From Aeromicrobium senzhongii (GTDB taxonomy: Bacteria; Actinomycetota; Actinomycetes; Propionibacteriales; Nocardioidaceae), in the NCBI RefSeq assembly GCF_014334735.1, contig NZ_CP060587.1, positions 1,860,001 to 1,924,000 on the forward strand: a DNA stretch of 64,000 nucleotides, written 5' to 3'. The notes below the pieces were generated by a model. That model searched no databases, had not been told where the DNA came from, and saw nothing but the letters and a program-made list of their open reading frames with translations. Below are positions 40,815 through 52,048 of this stretch, in pieces (the stretch's first letter is position 1; each line of letters opens with the position of its first letter). Position numbers and translations under genes: made by a program.

Positions 40815-41512
40815 GCGATCAGCCCCAGTCCCCGCAGGCCTGCGAGCGGCTCGTCGAGGTCGCACGTGCCGATCGACCGGAACAGCCGTCTCGAGTCGGA
40901 CAGTGTCGTCAGGTCGAGGTCGGCGGAGGCCGCCGTCAGGACCGGCTCCGGATCGTCGCCGCGCATCGCCGCGACGACCGCCGCCATCACGTTGACGAAG
41001 CCGTGGGCGCCGTCGTGGGCGACGGCCGCGTGCAACCCCGCCGTCAGCTTGAACGGCTGGTCGTGGGCGACGCAGTGCGCGATCGCCGCGGCCAGCTCGG
41101 CGGCCGTCGGCACGTACGCTCCCCCGCAGCGGAGCTTGAGCACCGCGCCCGCGGGGACCTCGAAGCCCGATCCCCACGGCATCTCGACCGCGGGCGTCCG
41201 CACGGCCACGTCCGGCAGCGCCGCGACCGGCCCGAGCACCTCGATGGCCACCGGCTCGACCGGCGTGCCGCCCGTGGCCGCGAGAGCCGGGCCCACCTCG
41301 TGGACGGCACCCACGAGGGACAGCCGCACGGGCGCCGTGGCCGCCGCGAGCAACGCGGGCAGACGGGCCGTGTCGCACACGAGCGGCCCGAGCAGGACGC
41401 CGACCGGGCCCTCGCTCCGGGCCCGGTGCTGCTTGACGGCCACGTCCACCGGGGCGTTCCCCGGCGGGAAGATCGCGGCGTCGTCGAAGAACCCGTCGAA
41501 CGTCGCCGTCAT
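40811..41512 (-). CDS. conserved protein of unknown function in tyrosine-degradation operon
   Basis: A 233-residue soluble protein. It starts ATFDGFFDDAAIFPPGNAPV and has a second conserved-looking block AVLKLRCGGAYVPTAAELAA followed by HDQPFKLTAGLHAAV and HGFVNVMAAVVAAM. Alternating strands and helices suggest an incomplete TIM-barrel-like fold. The ATG at 41512 overlaps the hmgA stop (ATGA) and its TGA overlaps fahA, so it is made together with the enzymes before and after the maleylacetoacetate step. It has no resemblance to glutathione-S-transferase-type maleylacetoacetate isomerase. The role is unknown. Confidence 0.85.
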   Translation of the reverse strand: MTATFDGFFDDAAIFPPGNAPVDVAVKQHRARSEGPVGVLLGPLVCDTARLPALLAAATAPVRLSLVGAVHEVGPALAATGGTPVEPVAIEVLGPVAALPDVAVRTPAVEMPWGSGFEVPAGAVLKLRCGGAYVPTAAELAAAIAHCVAHDQPFKLTAGLHAAVAHDGAHGFVNVMAAVVAAMRGDDPEPVLTAASADLDLTTLSDSRRLFRSIGTCDLDEPLAGLRGLGLIA

Positions 41513-42687
41513 GAGCGGCCCCACGAGAGGTGGTAGACGCCGTCGTCGGCCGCGCGGCCGCCCTCACCCAGCTCGAGCGGGCGGAACGTGTCGACCATGA
41601 CCGCGAGCTCGTCGAAGGACTCCGCGCCCAGGCTCGCCTCGATCGACGACGGCTGGGGCCCGTGGGAGTGGCCCCCCGGGTGCACCGAGACCGAGCCCTT
41701 GGCGATGCCGGAGCCCTTGCGCGCCTCGTAGTCGCCGTCGACGTAGAACATGATCTCGTCGGAGTCGACGTTCGAGTGGTAGTACGGCACGGGGATCGCG
41801 CGCGGGTGGTAGTCCACCTTGCGCGGCACGAAGTTGCAGACGACGAAGTTGTTCGCCTCGAACACCTGGTGCACCGGCGGCGGCTGGTGGACCCGCCCGG
41901 TGATCGGCTCGAAGTCGACCACGTTGAACGCGTACGGGTAGAGGCAGCCGTCCCAGCCCACGACGTCGAACGGATGCCGCGGGACCACGTGGACCGTCCC
42001 CGACAGGCCGCCGGGGCCGGAGCCTCGGTGCTTCACGAAGACCTCGACGTCCGTCCCCTCGCGGACCTCCGGCTCGCCGGGCCCACGCAGGTCGCGCTCG
42101 CAGTACGGGGCGTGCTCCAACAGTTGCCCGAACCTCGACAGGTACCGCTTGGGAGGGCCGATGTGGCTGTTCGCCTCGATGCAGTACGCCCGCACCGGAC
42201 CGTCCGGGACCCACCGGTGCGTCGTCGCACGCGGGACGATCAGGTAGTCCCCCGACCCGAACGGCAGGTGCCCGAAGACGGTCTCGAGCGTGCCGCGCCC
42301 CGACTCGATGAAGACGCACTCGTCGCCCGTGGCGTTGCGGTACAGCGGGGACGTCTGCTCCCCGACCACGTACGAGAGCCTCACGTCGGCGTTGCCCAGC
42401 ACGAGGCGCCGGCCCCGGACCAGATCTCGCTCGGCATCGCTGAACAGGTCGTGCAGGCGCAGGTGGCGCGGCAGCAACGGCTCGTTGGGAGCCGTGGCCT
42501 GGTCGGGCAGGTCCCACGTCCGGGCCTCGACGATCGCTGACGGCACGCCCACGTGGTAGAGCAGGGACGAGTCCGAGCTGAAGCCCTCCTCCCCCATCAG
42601 CTCCTCGCGGTACAGCGACCCGTCGGCCGCCCGGTGCTGGGTGTGACGCTTGGGCGGAACGAGCCCCGCGCTGCGGTAGTGGGCCAT
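41509..42687 (-). CDS. hmgA: homogentisate 1,2-dioxygenase
   Basis: A 392-residue Fe(II) ring-cleavage dioxygenase converting homogentisate to maleylacetoacetate. It shows cupin motifs with iron ligands in PVPYYHSNVDSDEIMFYVDG (His, Glu) and HPGGHSHGPQP (His). The front part has RATTHRWVPDG and AYCIEANSHIGPP. The ATG at 42687 (MAHYRSAGLVPPKRHTQH) is the start; the 850-residue open frame upstream is a shadow of hpd. It is 17 nt downstream of hpd. Confidence 0.95.
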   Translation of the reverse strand: MAHYRSAGLVPPKRHTQHRAADGSLYREELMGEEGFSSDSSLLYHVGVPSAIVEARTWDLPDQATAPNEPLLPRHLRLHDLFSDAERDLVRGRRLVLGNADVRLSYVVGEQTSPLYRNATGDECVFIESGRGTLETVFGHLPFGSGDYLIVPRATTHRWVPDGPVRAYCIEANSHIGPPKRYLSRFGQLLEHAPYCERDLRGPGEPEVREGTDVEVFVKHRGSGPGGLSGTVHVVPRHPFDVVGWDGCLYPYAFNVVDFEPITGRVHQPPPVHQVFEANNFVVCNFVPRKVDYHPRAIPVPYYHSNVDSDEIMFYVDGDYEARKGSGIAKGSVSVHPGGHSHGPQPSSIEASLGAESFDELAVMVDTFRPLELGEGGRAADDGVYHLSWGRS

Positions 42688-42704
42688 GTCAGGGCCTCCC
42701 GGGC

Positions 42705-44001
<1,297 letters not shown>

Positions 44002-44019
44002 GATTGCTAGGCTCGATCC

Positions 44020-44511
44020 ATGGTGGACCGTTTGGATGTCGCGCTCATCGAGGCCATGCACGACCACCCCCGGGTCGGTGACCTGGAGTTGTCACGACTC
44101 CTGGGCGTCGCCCGAGCGACGGTCCAGTCGCGCCTGCGCAAGCTGGAGGAGTCGGGCGTGATCACCGGGTACGCCCCCGACATCGACCTCGCGGCCGCCG
44201 GCCACCCGGTGCAGGCGTTCGTGACGCTGCAGATCGTCCAGGGCTCCATCGACGCCGTCACCGAGGAGCTCATGTCGCTGCCGAGCGTCCTCGAGGCCTT
44301 CATCACCAGCGGTGAGGCGGACATCGTCTGCAAGATCGCCGCGACGTCCCACGAGGACCTCAAGGACACGCTGCTGCACATCAGCGGATCCGGGTCCGTG
44401 GCCCGCACCAGCAGCGTGATCGTGCTGTCCGAGCTCGTCCCCCCTCGGGTCCTTCCCGTGCTGCGCCGGGGAGCGTCCGATCCTCCGCCGCGCGCGCCCG
44501 CTTTCCGCTGA
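44020..44511 (+). CDS. Lrp/AsnC family transcriptional regulator
   Basis: A 163-residue regulator with the N-terminal HTH (LDVALIEAMHDHPRVGDLEL, LGVARATVQSRLRKLEESGVITGY) and a C-terminal RAM ligand-binding domain (HPVQAFVTLQIVQGSIDAV, VLEAFITSGEADIVCKIAA). It is divergent from hpd, so it probably controls aromatic amino acid degradation in response to phenylalanine, tyrosine or an intermediate. The C-terminal tail is proline-rich (SDPPPRAPAF) and longer than usual. Confidence 0.9.
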   Translation: MVDRLDVALIEAMHDHPRVGDLELSRLLGVARATVQSRLRKLEESGVITGYAPDIDLAAAGHPVQAFVTLQIVQGSIDAVTEELMSLPSVLEAFITSGEADIVCKIAATSHEDLKDTLLHISGSGSVARTSSVIVLSELVPPRVLPVLRRGASDPPPRAPAFR

Positions 44512-44553
44512 GGCCCCTTCAGCTGCGACCAGCCAGGGTGGACCATCGAAGGT

Positions 44554-45147
44554 ATGCGGCAGATCGTGGTGGTGGCGCAGGGCGCACGTGCGTCCTCGAT
44601 CGCCGACGCGCTGCGCGCCGCTGGATTCGAGGTCCACGTGACCTCGGGGGGCAGTGGGCTCGCCGACGCGCGCCACGACGAGGCCGACCTCGTCGTGCTC
44701 GATCCGGACAGTGCGGGGACGCACGGGGTCGCCATGGTCGAGCGTCAGGGCGAGGAACGACCGGCGCTCCCGGTCGTCGTCCTGGCTGCCGGGACCGACG
44801 ACCACGAGGTGGTCTCCCGCGTCCGGGAGCACCTCCGGCGCACGGACCCGTCCCCGGGCGGCGGCGAAGACCTGTCCACCGGCGCACTGCGGCTCGACGC
44901 CCGGGCCCGGCGCGCCTGGGTGGGCGAACGCGAGGTCGCGCTCTCACCGCGGGAGTTCGCCCTGGCCAAGACCCTGCTGCGCCATCGCGGGCAGGTCCTC
45001 ACGCGCGAGCAACTGCTCGAGCACGTCTGGGGACACGAGAACGGACTGCGCTCGAACGTCGTCGACGTGTACGTCGGCTACCTGCGCAGGAAGCTCGGCA
45101 GCGACGCGGTCGTCACGGTGCGCGGCATCGGCTACCGCGCGGGCTGA
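44554..45147 (+). CDS. OmpR-like DNA-binding protein with degenerate receiver domain
   Basis: A 197-residue protein. The C-terminal winged helix (residues ~100-197) is a clear Trans_reg_C domain (LSPREFALAKTLLRHRGQVL, TREQLLEHVWGHENG, VVDVYVGYLRRKLGSDAVVT). The N-terminal ~90 residues have receiver-like topology and keep an Asp in DLVVLDPDSAG, but lack the acidic pair after strand 1 (IVVVAQGARAS) and the usual Lys in VVVLAAGTDD. No histidine kinase is adjacent. It may therefore act without phosphorylation. Target genes are unknown. Confidence 0.85.
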   Translation: MRQIVVVAQGARASSIADALRAAGFEVHVTSGGSGLADARHDEADLVVLDPDSAGTHGVAMVERQGEERPALPVVVLAAGTDDHEVVSRVREHLRRTDPSPGGGEDLSTGALRLDARARRAWVGEREVALSPREFALAKTLLRHRGQVLTREQLLEHVWGHENGLRSNVVDVYVGYLRRKLGSDAVVTVRGIGYRAG

Positions 45148-45148
45148 C

Positions 45149-46390
45149 TCAGACCAGCGGACGCCACGGGCGCAGCAGCCGCTCGTACAGCCGCGCGATG
45201 GTGGGACGCGACCGCCACGTGGCGACGTCGAGCACCTCGGCCTTCTGGGCGTCGCGCTCGAAGATGCGGCTCATGCCCCGGGCCAGCTTCTCGTCGAGGA
45301 TCTCGAGGTTGATCTCGTAGTTGCCGGTCAGGCTCAGCCGGTCGATGTTGGCCGTGCCGATGGTCGACCACTCGCCGTCGATCGTCATGGTCTTGGCGTG
45401 CACCATGTGGTCGCGGTAGCGCAGGATCTCGATCCCGGCCTCCAGCATCGGACCGAAGTAGCTGCGGGCGATGAAATCGGCCACGACATGGTTCGACACC
45501 TTCGGCACCAGGATCCGCACGTGCACGCCGCGCCGGCTGGCGTCGATCAGCGCCTGCAGGATGTCCTGGTCGGGGATGAAGTACGCCTGCGTGATCTCGA
45601 TGGTCGACACGGCACGGTCGATGGCCTCGAGGTACATCCCGCGGATCGGGAAGATCAGCTGGCGCGGGACGTTGCGGTGGGCCCGCACGTGCGGATCCCA
45701 CGTGGCCTCGGTCAGGGCCCGGATCTTCGTGCGGAACAGGCTGTCGTTCCAGAAGTCGATGACCGCGTTCTCGAGGTCCCACACCGCCGGACCCGTGAGG
45801 GCCACGTGGGTGTCGCGCCACTCGTTCGCGTAGAGGCTGCCGATGTTGTACCCACCCACGAACCCGATGGCGTCGTCGACGACGAGGATCTTGCGGTGGT
45901 CACGGCCCCACGAGCGCGGGCTGAACACGTTCAGGCGCCGCGGCAGGATCGGGTAGCGCATCATCTTGATCCCGTGACCGAACCGGAAGAAGCGCGGCGG
46001 CACGACGAGGTTCGCGAACCCGTCGTAGATCACGCACACCTCGACGCCGCGGTCGGCCGCGTCGCGCAACGCCTGGCGGAACCGGCGGCCCATCGCGTCG
46101 GCCTTGATGATGTAGGACTCCAGCAGGATGCGGCGACGGGCCCCGGCGATCGCCGCGAGCATGTCGTCGTACAGCACCTCGCCCGAGACGTAGACCTGCA
46201 CCTCGTTGCCGCCGCCGATCGGGAAGTGCTCGGCGGGGACGCGCGGCAGCGGAGGCGTGCCCTTGGCACGCAGGCGCTTGCGGATCGAGGTCGTCGCCAT
46301 CAGCGAGACGATGGCGCCCACCTGGACCAGCAGGCCGCCGAGGAGGACACGTCGGACCCACCCGCGAGAAGACGAAGATCCGAACGGCAT
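45149..46390 (-). CDS. phospholipase D-like / cardiolipin synthase family protein
   Basis: A 413-residue membrane-anchored enzyme with an N-terminal helix (VLLGGLLVQVGAIVSLMA) and two PLD (HKD) motifs, DHRKILVVDDAIGFVGGYNIG near residue 165 and MVHAKTMTIDGEWSTIGTAN near 345. This pattern fits cardiolipin synthases that use phosphatidylglycerol, which PgsA supplies. The ATG at 46390 (MPFGSSSSRG) is chosen; the frame beyond is a truB shadow. It is convergent with the OmpR-like gene. Confidence 0.9.
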   Translation of the reverse strand: MPFGSSSSRGWVRRVLLGGLLVQVGAIVSLMATTSIRKRLRAKGTPPLPRVPAEHFPIGGGNEVQVYVSGEVLYDDMLAAIAGARRRILLESYIIKADAMGRRFRQALRDAADRGVEVCVIYDGFANLVVPPRFFRFGHGIKMMRYPILPRRLNVFSPRSWGRDHRKILVVDDAIGFVGGYNIGSLYANEWRDTHVALTGPAVWDLENAVIDFWNDSLFRTKIRALTEATWDPHVRAHRNVPRQLIFPIRGMYLEAIDRAVSTIEITQAYFIPDQDILQALIDASRRGVHVRILVPKVSNHVVADFIARSYFGPMLEAGIEILRYRDHMVHAKTMTIDGEWSTIGTANIDRLSLTGNYEINLEILDEKLARGMSRIFERDAQKAEVLDVATWRSRPTIARLYERLLRPWRPLV

Positions 46391-46410
46391 GGCGTTCAGC
46401 CTAGGCCGTC

Positions 46411-47301
46411 TCAGACGAAGACTGCGACCGGGCGCGCCCCGGCGCCCGCGGACTCGTACAACGCCAGGAAGGAGCCGTCGGGCGCGAACATCGCGACCGG
46501 GGCGCCGGGCGGCAGCTGCAGGTCCGGAAGGGCCCGGCCGAACCGGACGGCCTGGGCCTGCTGCTCGGAGAGCTCGGCCCCCGGGAAGGAGGCGCGAGCG
46601 GCGTCGTCGAGGCCGACGATCTCGAAGGACTGCGCCAGCTCGTCGAGCGTGCGGGCGCGGTCGAGGCCGAAGCGGCCCACGCGAGTGCGCCGCAGGCTGG
46701 TGAGGTGTCCCCCGACGCCCAGCGAGGCGCCGAGATCGCGTGCCAGCGCACGCACGTACGTGCCGCTGGAGCACTCGACCCGGACCTGGGCGTACGCCCT
46801 CGTTCCGGGCGTGAAGTCGAGCAGCTCGAAGGTCGAGACCTCGACCGCGCGGGCGGCCAGCTCGACCTGCTCGCCCGAACGGACCCGGGCGTAGGAGCGC
46901 TTGCCGTCGACCTTGATCGCCGACACCGCGGACGGCACCTGCTCGATCTTGCCGGTCAGCGGGAGCATCGCCTCGCGCACCGCCTCCGCGCCGAGGGACG
47001 AGGCGTCGGCGGTGCCGGTCTCGTCCCCCTGCGCGTCGTCGGTGACGGTCGTGGCGCCCAGGGCGATCGTCGCGAGGTACTCCTTGTCGGAGCCCGCGAC
47101 ATAGCCCAGCAGCCGCGTCGCACGGTTGACCCCGACCACCAGGACTCCGGTGGCCATCGGGTCGAGCGTGCCGGCGTGGCCGACCTTGCGCGTGCCGGCC
47201 AGCCGGCGGATGCGCGCGACGACGTCGTGCGAGGTCCAGTCAGCGGGCTTGTCGACGACGACGAGCCCGCTGGCCGGACCACCCGGTGACTCAGTCGTCA
47301 C
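46411..47301 (-). CDS. truB: tRNA pseudouridine(55) synthase TruB
   Basis: A 296-residue enzyme making pseudouridine 55 in the T-loop. It shows [15 protein letters not shown], the catalytic Asp in [17 protein letters not shown], and [27 protein letters not shown]. The C-terminus carries the PUA-like segment. The start overlaps the rbfA 3' end by 11 nt. Its order rbfA-truB, ahead of ribF, is conserved. Confidence 0.96.
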   Translation of the reverse strand: MTTESPGGPASGLVVVDKPADWTSHDVVARIRRLAGTRKVGHAGTLDPMATGVLVVGVNRATRLLGYVAGSDKEYLATIALGATTVTDDAQGDETGTADASSLGAEAVREAMLPLTGKIEQVPSAVSAIKVDGKRSYARVRSGEQVELAARAVEVSTFELLDFTPGTRAYAQVRVECSSGTYVRALARDLGASLGVGGHLTSLRRTRVGRFGLDRARTLDELAQSFEIVGLDDAARASFPGAELSEQQAQAVRFGRALPDLQLPPGAPVAMFAPDGSFLALYESAGAGARPVAVFV

Positions 47302-47731
47302 CGGGCTCCTCGTCGTCCTCGCGCACCTTGTACGGATCCGGCTCGCCGGCGTACGCCGCGCCCTGGGCCCGCTCGGCGACGCGGGCGTCGGACTCGCGGG
47401 CCTTGGCCAGCAGCTCCTCGATCTCGCGCGCCGTCTCGGGCACCGAGTCCAGGAAGAACTCGAGCGACGGCGTGTGCCGCACCCCGAGCTGACTGCCGAC
47501 CTCCTTGCGGATCAGGCCGGTGGCGCTGATCAGCGCCGCCGCCGTGTCCGCCCGAGCGCGCTCGTCGCCCATGACCGTGTAGAAGATCGAGGCGTGCTGA
47601 CCGTCACCGGTCAGCCGCACATCGGTGATGGTGACGAAGCCGAGCCGCGGGTCCTTGACCCGCCGCTCGAGCATCGTCGCCACGATCTCCTTGATGCGGT
47701 CGGAGAGCTTGGCCTGACGTGGACCTGCCAT
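47291..47731 (-). CDS. rbfA: 30S ribosome-binding factor RbfA
   Basis: A 146-residue KH-type assembly factor needed for 16S rRNA 5'-end maturation. The core reads [40 protein letters not shown] and [20 protein letters not shown]. The C-terminal tail is acidic (EDDEEPGDD). It lies 1 nt downstream of infB on the same mRNA. Confidence 0.96.
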   Translation of the reverse strand: MAGPRQAKLSDRIKEIVATMLERRVKDPRLGFVTITDVRLTGDGQHASIFYTVMGDERARADTAAALISATGLIRKEVGSQLGVRHTPSLEFFLDSVPETAREIEELLAKARESDARVAERAQGAAYAGEPDPYKVREDDEEPGDD

Positions 47732-47732
47732 G

Positions 47733-50588
47733 TCAGTCGCGCTTCTTCTCGACCAGCTCGAAGGCCTCGATCACGTCGCCGACCTTGATGTCGGAGTACG
47801 AGACCACGACACCGCACTCGAAGCCCTCGCGGACCTCGGACGCGTCGTCCTTCTCACGGCGCAGGGACAGGACGTCGAGGTTGTCGGCCACGACCGAGCC
47901 GTCGCGCACGATGCGAACCTTCGCATTGCGGCGGATGGACCCGCTGGTGACCATGCAGCCCGCGATGTTGCCGCCCTTGACCTTCGACGACTTGAAGATG
48001 TCGCGGATCTCGGCGGTACCGAGCTGCTGCTCCTCGTAGATCGGCTTGAGCATGCCCTTGAGGGCCGCCTCGATCTCGTCGATGGCCTGGTAGATGACCG
48101 AGTAGTACTTGATCTCGACACCCTCGCGGTCGGCCAGCTCCGTCGCCTTGCCCTGCGGGCGGACGTTGTAGCCGACGATGACCGCGTTGGACGCAGCCGC
48201 CAGGTTGACGTCGGTCTCGGTGATCGCGCCGACACCGCGGTCGATGACCCGCAGTGCGACCTCGTCGCCGATCTCGATGTTGGCCAGCGAGTCCTCGAGC
48301 GCCTCGACCGAGCCGGCGCCGTCACCCTTGAGGATGAGCAGCAGCTCGTCGGTCTCGCCCTTCTCCAGCGAGGACATGAAGTCCTCGAGGGTCCGGCGAC
48401 CCGAACGCTTGGCCAGCAGCGCGTTGCGCTCACGGGCCTCACGCTTCTCGGCGATCTGACGGGCCAGGCGGTCGTCCTCGACCACCATGAAGTTGTCACC
48501 TGCGCCGGGCACGGCCGTCAGGCCGAGCACGAGCGCCGGACGCGACGGGGTCGCCTCCTCGATGTTGGCACCGAACTCGTCGAGCATGGCGCGCACACGA
48601 CCGAAGGCCGGTCCGGCCACGAGCGAGTCGCCGACCCGCAGCGTGCCGCGCTGGACCAGCACGGTGGCGACGGGGCCACGACCGCGGTCGAGGTGAGCCT
48701 CGATCGCGAGACCCTCGGCCCGCTGGTTCGGGTTGGCACGCAGGTCCAGCTCGGCGTCCGCCGTCAGCACGATGGCCTCCAGCAGCGCGTCGAGACCGAT
48801 CTCGGACTTGGCCGAGACGTCGATGAACATCGTGTCTCCGCCGTACTCCTCGGGCACGAGACCGTACTCGGTCAGCTGGCCGCGGACCTTGGTCGGATCG
48901 GCGCCTTCCTTGTCGATCTTGTTGACCGCGACGACGACCGGGACACCGGCGGCCTTGGCGTGGTTGAGCGCCTCGACCGTCTGCGGCATGACGCCGTCGT
49001 CGGCCGCGACCACGAGGATCGCGATGTCGGTCGCCTGGGCACCACGGGCTCGCATGGCGGTGAACGCCTCGTGACCCGGGGTGTCGATGAAGGTGATCGC
49101 GCGCTCGTTGCCGTCGACCTCGGTGGTGACCTGGTAGGCACCGATCGACTGCGTGATGCCGCCGGCCTCCTTGGCCGCGACGTTCGCCTGACGCAGGGCG
49201 TCGAGCAGCTTCGTCTTGCCGTGGTCGACGTGACCCATGACGGTGACGACCGGCGGGCGCGCCGTCAGATCGGAGTCGTCGCCGACGTCCTCGCCGAACT
49301 CCAGCGAGAAGGACTCGAGCAGCTCGCGGTCCTCGTCCTCGGGCGAGACGACCTGGACGTCGTAGTTCAGCTCCTCACCGAGCAGCTGCAGCGTCTCGTC
49401 GTTGACCGACTGGGTCGCGGTGACCATCTCGCCGAGGTGGAACAGCACCTGGACGAGCGATGCCGCGTCGACGCCGATCTTGTCGGCGAAGTCGGTCAGC
49501 GAGGCGCCACGTGCGAGGCGCACTGCCTCGCCGTCGCCCTTGCGGACGCGCACGCCGCCGATCGACGGCGCCTGCATCTGGTCGAATTCCTGACGCTTCG
49601 CGCGCTTGCTCTTGCGACCACGACGCACGGGGCCACCGGCGCGGCCGAAGGCACCCTGGGTGCCGCCGCGCTGGTTGCGACCGGGTCCACCGGGACGACC
49701 GCCGCCCGCGGGGGGACCACTGAAGCCGCCGGGACGAGCGCCGCCACCGGCACCGCCGCCGGGACGGCCTGCGCCGCCACCGCCACCGGGACGACCACCG
49801 GGACCACCGGCGCGACCGCCGGGGCCGGGACGGCCACCGGGACGTGCCGGGGTGACCGACGACTGCTTGGGCATCATGGCCGGGTTCGGGCGGGGCATGC
49901 CCGGACGTGCCGGAGCGGCGCCGGCGCCACCCTCACGTGCGGCAGGCGGCCGCGGGGCGCGGTCCTGCTGCATGCCCTGCTTGGACGAGAACGGGTTGTT
50001 GCCCGGACGCGCCGCAGGGGTGCGAGGACCAGGACGGGGGCCGCCGGTGGGCAGGCCGCCGGCCTGACCCGGACGCGGCGTGGAAGCCGGACCCGGACGC
50101 GGGCCCGGGGTACGGGTCGGAGCGGGGCCGGGACGGGCACTCGTGGACTCGGCAGCCGGGGCCGGAGCCTCAGGAGCCGGAACCTCGGCCGCAGGAGCCT
50201 CCGGGGCCGGAGCCTCGGGAGCTGCGGGCGCGGGTGCCTTGGGACCGGGGGTGGGAGCCGGGCCGGGCTTCGGCGCGGCGGGAGCCGACGGGGTGGCCGG
50301 CGGTGCGGCGACCTCGGCGGCGGCGGACTCGGCGGGAGCCGGCGCGGGGGCCTTCTCCTTCGCCTGGGGGGCCTCGGCCGGCTGGGCGGCGGGGGCCTTC
50401 TTGGGGGACTTCTTGGCGCCCTGCTCGCGCAGGCGGTCGCCGTGCTCCTCCTTGAGGCGGCGCACGACAGGCGCCTCGACGGTCGAGGACGCGGACTTCA
50501 CGTACTCGCCCATCTCCTTGAGGGTGGACAGGACGACCTTGCTCTCAACACCTAGCTCGCGGGCGAGCTCGTGGACTCTTACAGCCAC
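47733..50588 (-). CDS. infB: translation initiation factor IF-2
   Basis: A 951-residue GTPase that brings initiator tRNA to the 30S subunit. A short conserved N-terminal HTH-like element ([20 protein letters not shown]) precedes about 300 residues of Pro/Ala-rich then Gly/Pro/Arg-rich low-complexity sequence. The G domain starts near residue 450 ([39 protein letters not shown]), followed by domains II-IV with the fMet-tRNA-binding end. It lies in the rimP-nusA-ylxR-infB-rbfA-truB operon. Confidence 0.97.
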   Translation of the reverse strand: MAVRVHELARELGVESKVVLSTLKEMGEYVKSASSTVEAPVVRRLKEEHGDRLREQGAKKSPKKAPAAQPAEAPQAKEKAPAPAPAESAAAEVAAPPATPSAPAAPKPGPAPTPGPKAPAPAAPEAPAPEAPAAEVPAPEAPAPAAESTSARPGPAPTRTPGPRPGPASTPRPGQAGGLPTGGPRPGPRTPAARPGNNPFSSKQGMQQDRAPRPPAAREGGAGAAPARPGMPRPNPAMMPKQSSVTPARPGGRPGPGGRAGGPGGRPGGGGGAGRPGGGAGGGARPGGFSGPPAGGGRPGGPGRNQRGGTQGAFGRAGGPVRRGRKSKRAKRQEFDQMQAPSIGGVRVRKGDGEAVRLARGASLTDFADKIGVDAASLVQVLFHLGEMVTATQSVNDETLQLLGEELNYDVQVVSPEDEDRELLESFSLEFGEDVGDDSDLTARPPVVTVMGHVDHGKTKLLDALRQANVAAKEAGGITQSIGAYQVTTEVDGNERAITFIDTPGHEAFTAMRARGAQATDIAILVVAADDGVMPQTVEALNHAKAAGVPVVVAVNKIDKEGADPTKVRGQLTEYGLVPEEYGGDTMFIDVSAKSEIGLDALLEAIVLTADAELDLRANPNQRAEGLAIEAHLDRGRGPVATVLVQRGTLRVGDSLVAGPAFGRVRAMLDEFGANIEEATPSRPALVLGLTAVPGAGDNFMVVEDDRLARQIAEKREARERNALLAKRSGRRTLEDFMSSLEKGETDELLLILKGDGAGSVEALEDSLANIEIGDEVALRVIDRGVGAITETDVNLAAASNAVIVGYNVRPQGKATELADREGVEIKYYSVIYQAIDEIEAALKGMLKPIYEEQQLGTAEIRDIFKSSKVKGGNIAGCMVTSGSIRRNAKVRIVRDGSVVADNLDVLSLRREKDDASEVREGFECGVVVSYSDIKVGDVIEAFELVEKKRD

Positions 50589-50729
50589 TCTTCTCCTTCA
50601 GGGATCCGGCCCCGAAGGAGGCACGGATCAGTAGTTGACGTACAGGCTCATTGGGAAGTACTCATCGAGTGCTCATGAGCGTGTGCTCCGATTTCCGTTT
50701 CGAGTGGCACCGGTCGGTACCACGGGTGG
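50589..50729 (-). other. ylxR-infB intergenic leader
   Basis: The 141-bp gap lacks any supported gene. It contains repeated ACTCAT/GCTCATGAGC-like motifs around 50660-50690, including the palindrome GCTCATGAGC, and is less G+C-rich than its flanks. It probably carries an internal infB promoter or leader structure. Confidence 0.35.
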
Positions 50730-51002
50730 TCAGGCTCTCCGGGCGACTTCGGCTCGCACCCAATCAGCGACGGCGTTCGTACTGACGGGCCCTTCGAGAC
50801 GAAGCGCCCTGACGAACGCCCGCCGGTCGAGGGCGAGCTTCAGGCACCGTTCCGCGGGGTGCAAGTGCGCTCCGCGGCCCGGTCGAGATCCGCCGGGATC
50901 GGGCTCCACGGTCCATCCCGTGTCATCCCGGTCGGCGACGACTCTCACCAGAGTGGTCTTGTCCGCACGCTGCCGACATCCGACGCACGTACGAATCACC
51001 AT
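50730..51002 (-). CDS. ylxR: YlxR family protein (DUF448)
   Basis: A 90-residue protein with the YlxR signature IRTCVGCRQRADKTTLVRVV, GRGAHLHPAERCLKLAL and RRAFVRALR. Homologs bind RNA or act as nucleoid-associated transcription factors and modulate RNase P. The ATG at 51002 is chosen; the open frame extending to 51878 is out-of-frame sequence over nusA. It sits 17 nt after nusA. Confidence 0.93.
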   Translation of the reverse strand: MVIRTCVGCRQRADKTTLVRVVADRDDTGWTVEPDPGGSRPGRGAHLHPAERCLKLALDRRAFVRALRLEGPVSTNAVADWVRAEVARRA

Positions 51003-51019
51003 CGTCAAGTCTAGCGGCT

Positions 51020-52048
51020 CTACCGGGAGGACGACGAATCGCCATCGGGCACGGGCGCGGTGTCGGGCCGGATGTCGATCCGCCAACCGGTCAACTTCGC
51101 TGCGAGGCGGGCGTTCTGGCCCTCCTTGCCGATCGCCAGGGAAAGTTGGAAGTCCGGCACGACGACCCGCGCTGAGCGCATCGTCTCGTCCACGATCGTC
51201 ACGCCCTTGACCTGGGCCGGCGACAACGCGTAGGCGATGAACTCGGCCGGGTTCTCGCTGAAGTCGACGATGTCGATCTTCTCGCCGTGCAGCTCGCTCA
51301 TCACCGAGCGCACCCGCTGGCCCATCGGACCGATGCAGGCGCCCTTGGGGTTGACGCCTGGAGCGTTCGCCTTGACCGCGATCTTCGTACGGTGACCGGC
51401 CTCGCGGGCGATCGCGGCGATCTCGACGGTGCCGTCGGCGATCTCGGGCGACTCCAGCGCGAACAGCAGCTTCACCAGGTTCGGGTGGGTGCGCGACACC
51501 TTGACGCGGGGCCCGCGCATGCCGCGCTCGACCTCGTAGACGTACGCCTTGATCCGCTCGCCGTGGGCGTAGCGCTCCTCGGGGACCCGCTCGTTCACCG
51601 GCAGGATCGCCTCGATGTTGCCCAGGTCGATCAGCACGTCGCCGGGCGACCGGCCCTGCTGGATGACACCGGAGACGATGTCGCCGACCCGGCCGGAGAA
51701 CTCGCCGAACTTGCGCTCGTCCTCGACGTCGCGGATGCGCTGCATGATCAGCTGGCGGGCGACCGACGCGGCGAAGCGACCGAAGTCCTCCGGGGTGTCG
51801 TCGAACTCCTCGGTGAAGGTCGCCGGCTGGGGCTCGCCGTCCTCGGTGGGCGGCGGGGTGACCCGCTCGCGGGCCCACACGGTGACGTGGCCGGTCTTGC
51901 GGTCCAGCTCGACGCGCGCGTGCTGCTGCGCGCCGCCGGTCTTGTGATACGCGGACAGCAGCGCGGTCTCGATCGCGTCGACGACGAGGTCGAAGCTGAT
52001 CCCCTTCTCGCGCTCCAGCATCCGCAGCGCGGACATGTCGATGTCCAT
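51020..52048 (-). CDS. nusA: transcription termination/antitermination factor NusA
   Basis: A 342-residue NusA with the N-terminal RNA polymerase-binding domain ([20 protein letters not shown]), an S1 domain (~110-185) and two KH domains (residues ~205-330; [38 protein letters not shown]). It lacks the C-terminal acidic repeats of the E. coli protein, as usual in actinobacteria. The ATG at 52048 overlaps the rimP stop by one base. Confidence 0.96.
   Translation of the reverse strand: MDIDMSALRMLEREKGISFDLVVDAIETALLSAYHKTGGAQQHARVELDRKTGHVTVWARERVTPPPTEDGEPQPATFTEEFDDTPEDFGRFAASVARQLIMQRIRDVEDERKFGEFSGRVGDIVSGVIQQGRSPGDVLIDLGNIEAILPVNERVPEERYAHGERIKAYVYEVERGMRGPRVKVSRTHPNLVKLLFALESPEIADGTVEIAAIAREAGHRTKIAVKANAPGVNPKGACIGPMGQRVRSVMSELHGEKIDIVDFSENPAEFIAYALSPAQVKGVTIVDETMRSARVVVPDFQLSLAIGKEGQNARLAAKLTGWRIDIRPDTAPVPDGDSSSSR

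Noticed and set aside
49600-50350. Repetitive G/C-rich tracts that could suggest a tandem repeat or CRISPR
   Set aside because: They encode the Gly/Pro/Arg-rich region of IF-2 in one frame; no constant repeat with unique spacers exists.
47730-50555. 941-codon open frame on the plus strand
   Set aside because: Exactly antisense to infB; the Thr/Gly-rich translation mirrors the infB low-complexity codons.
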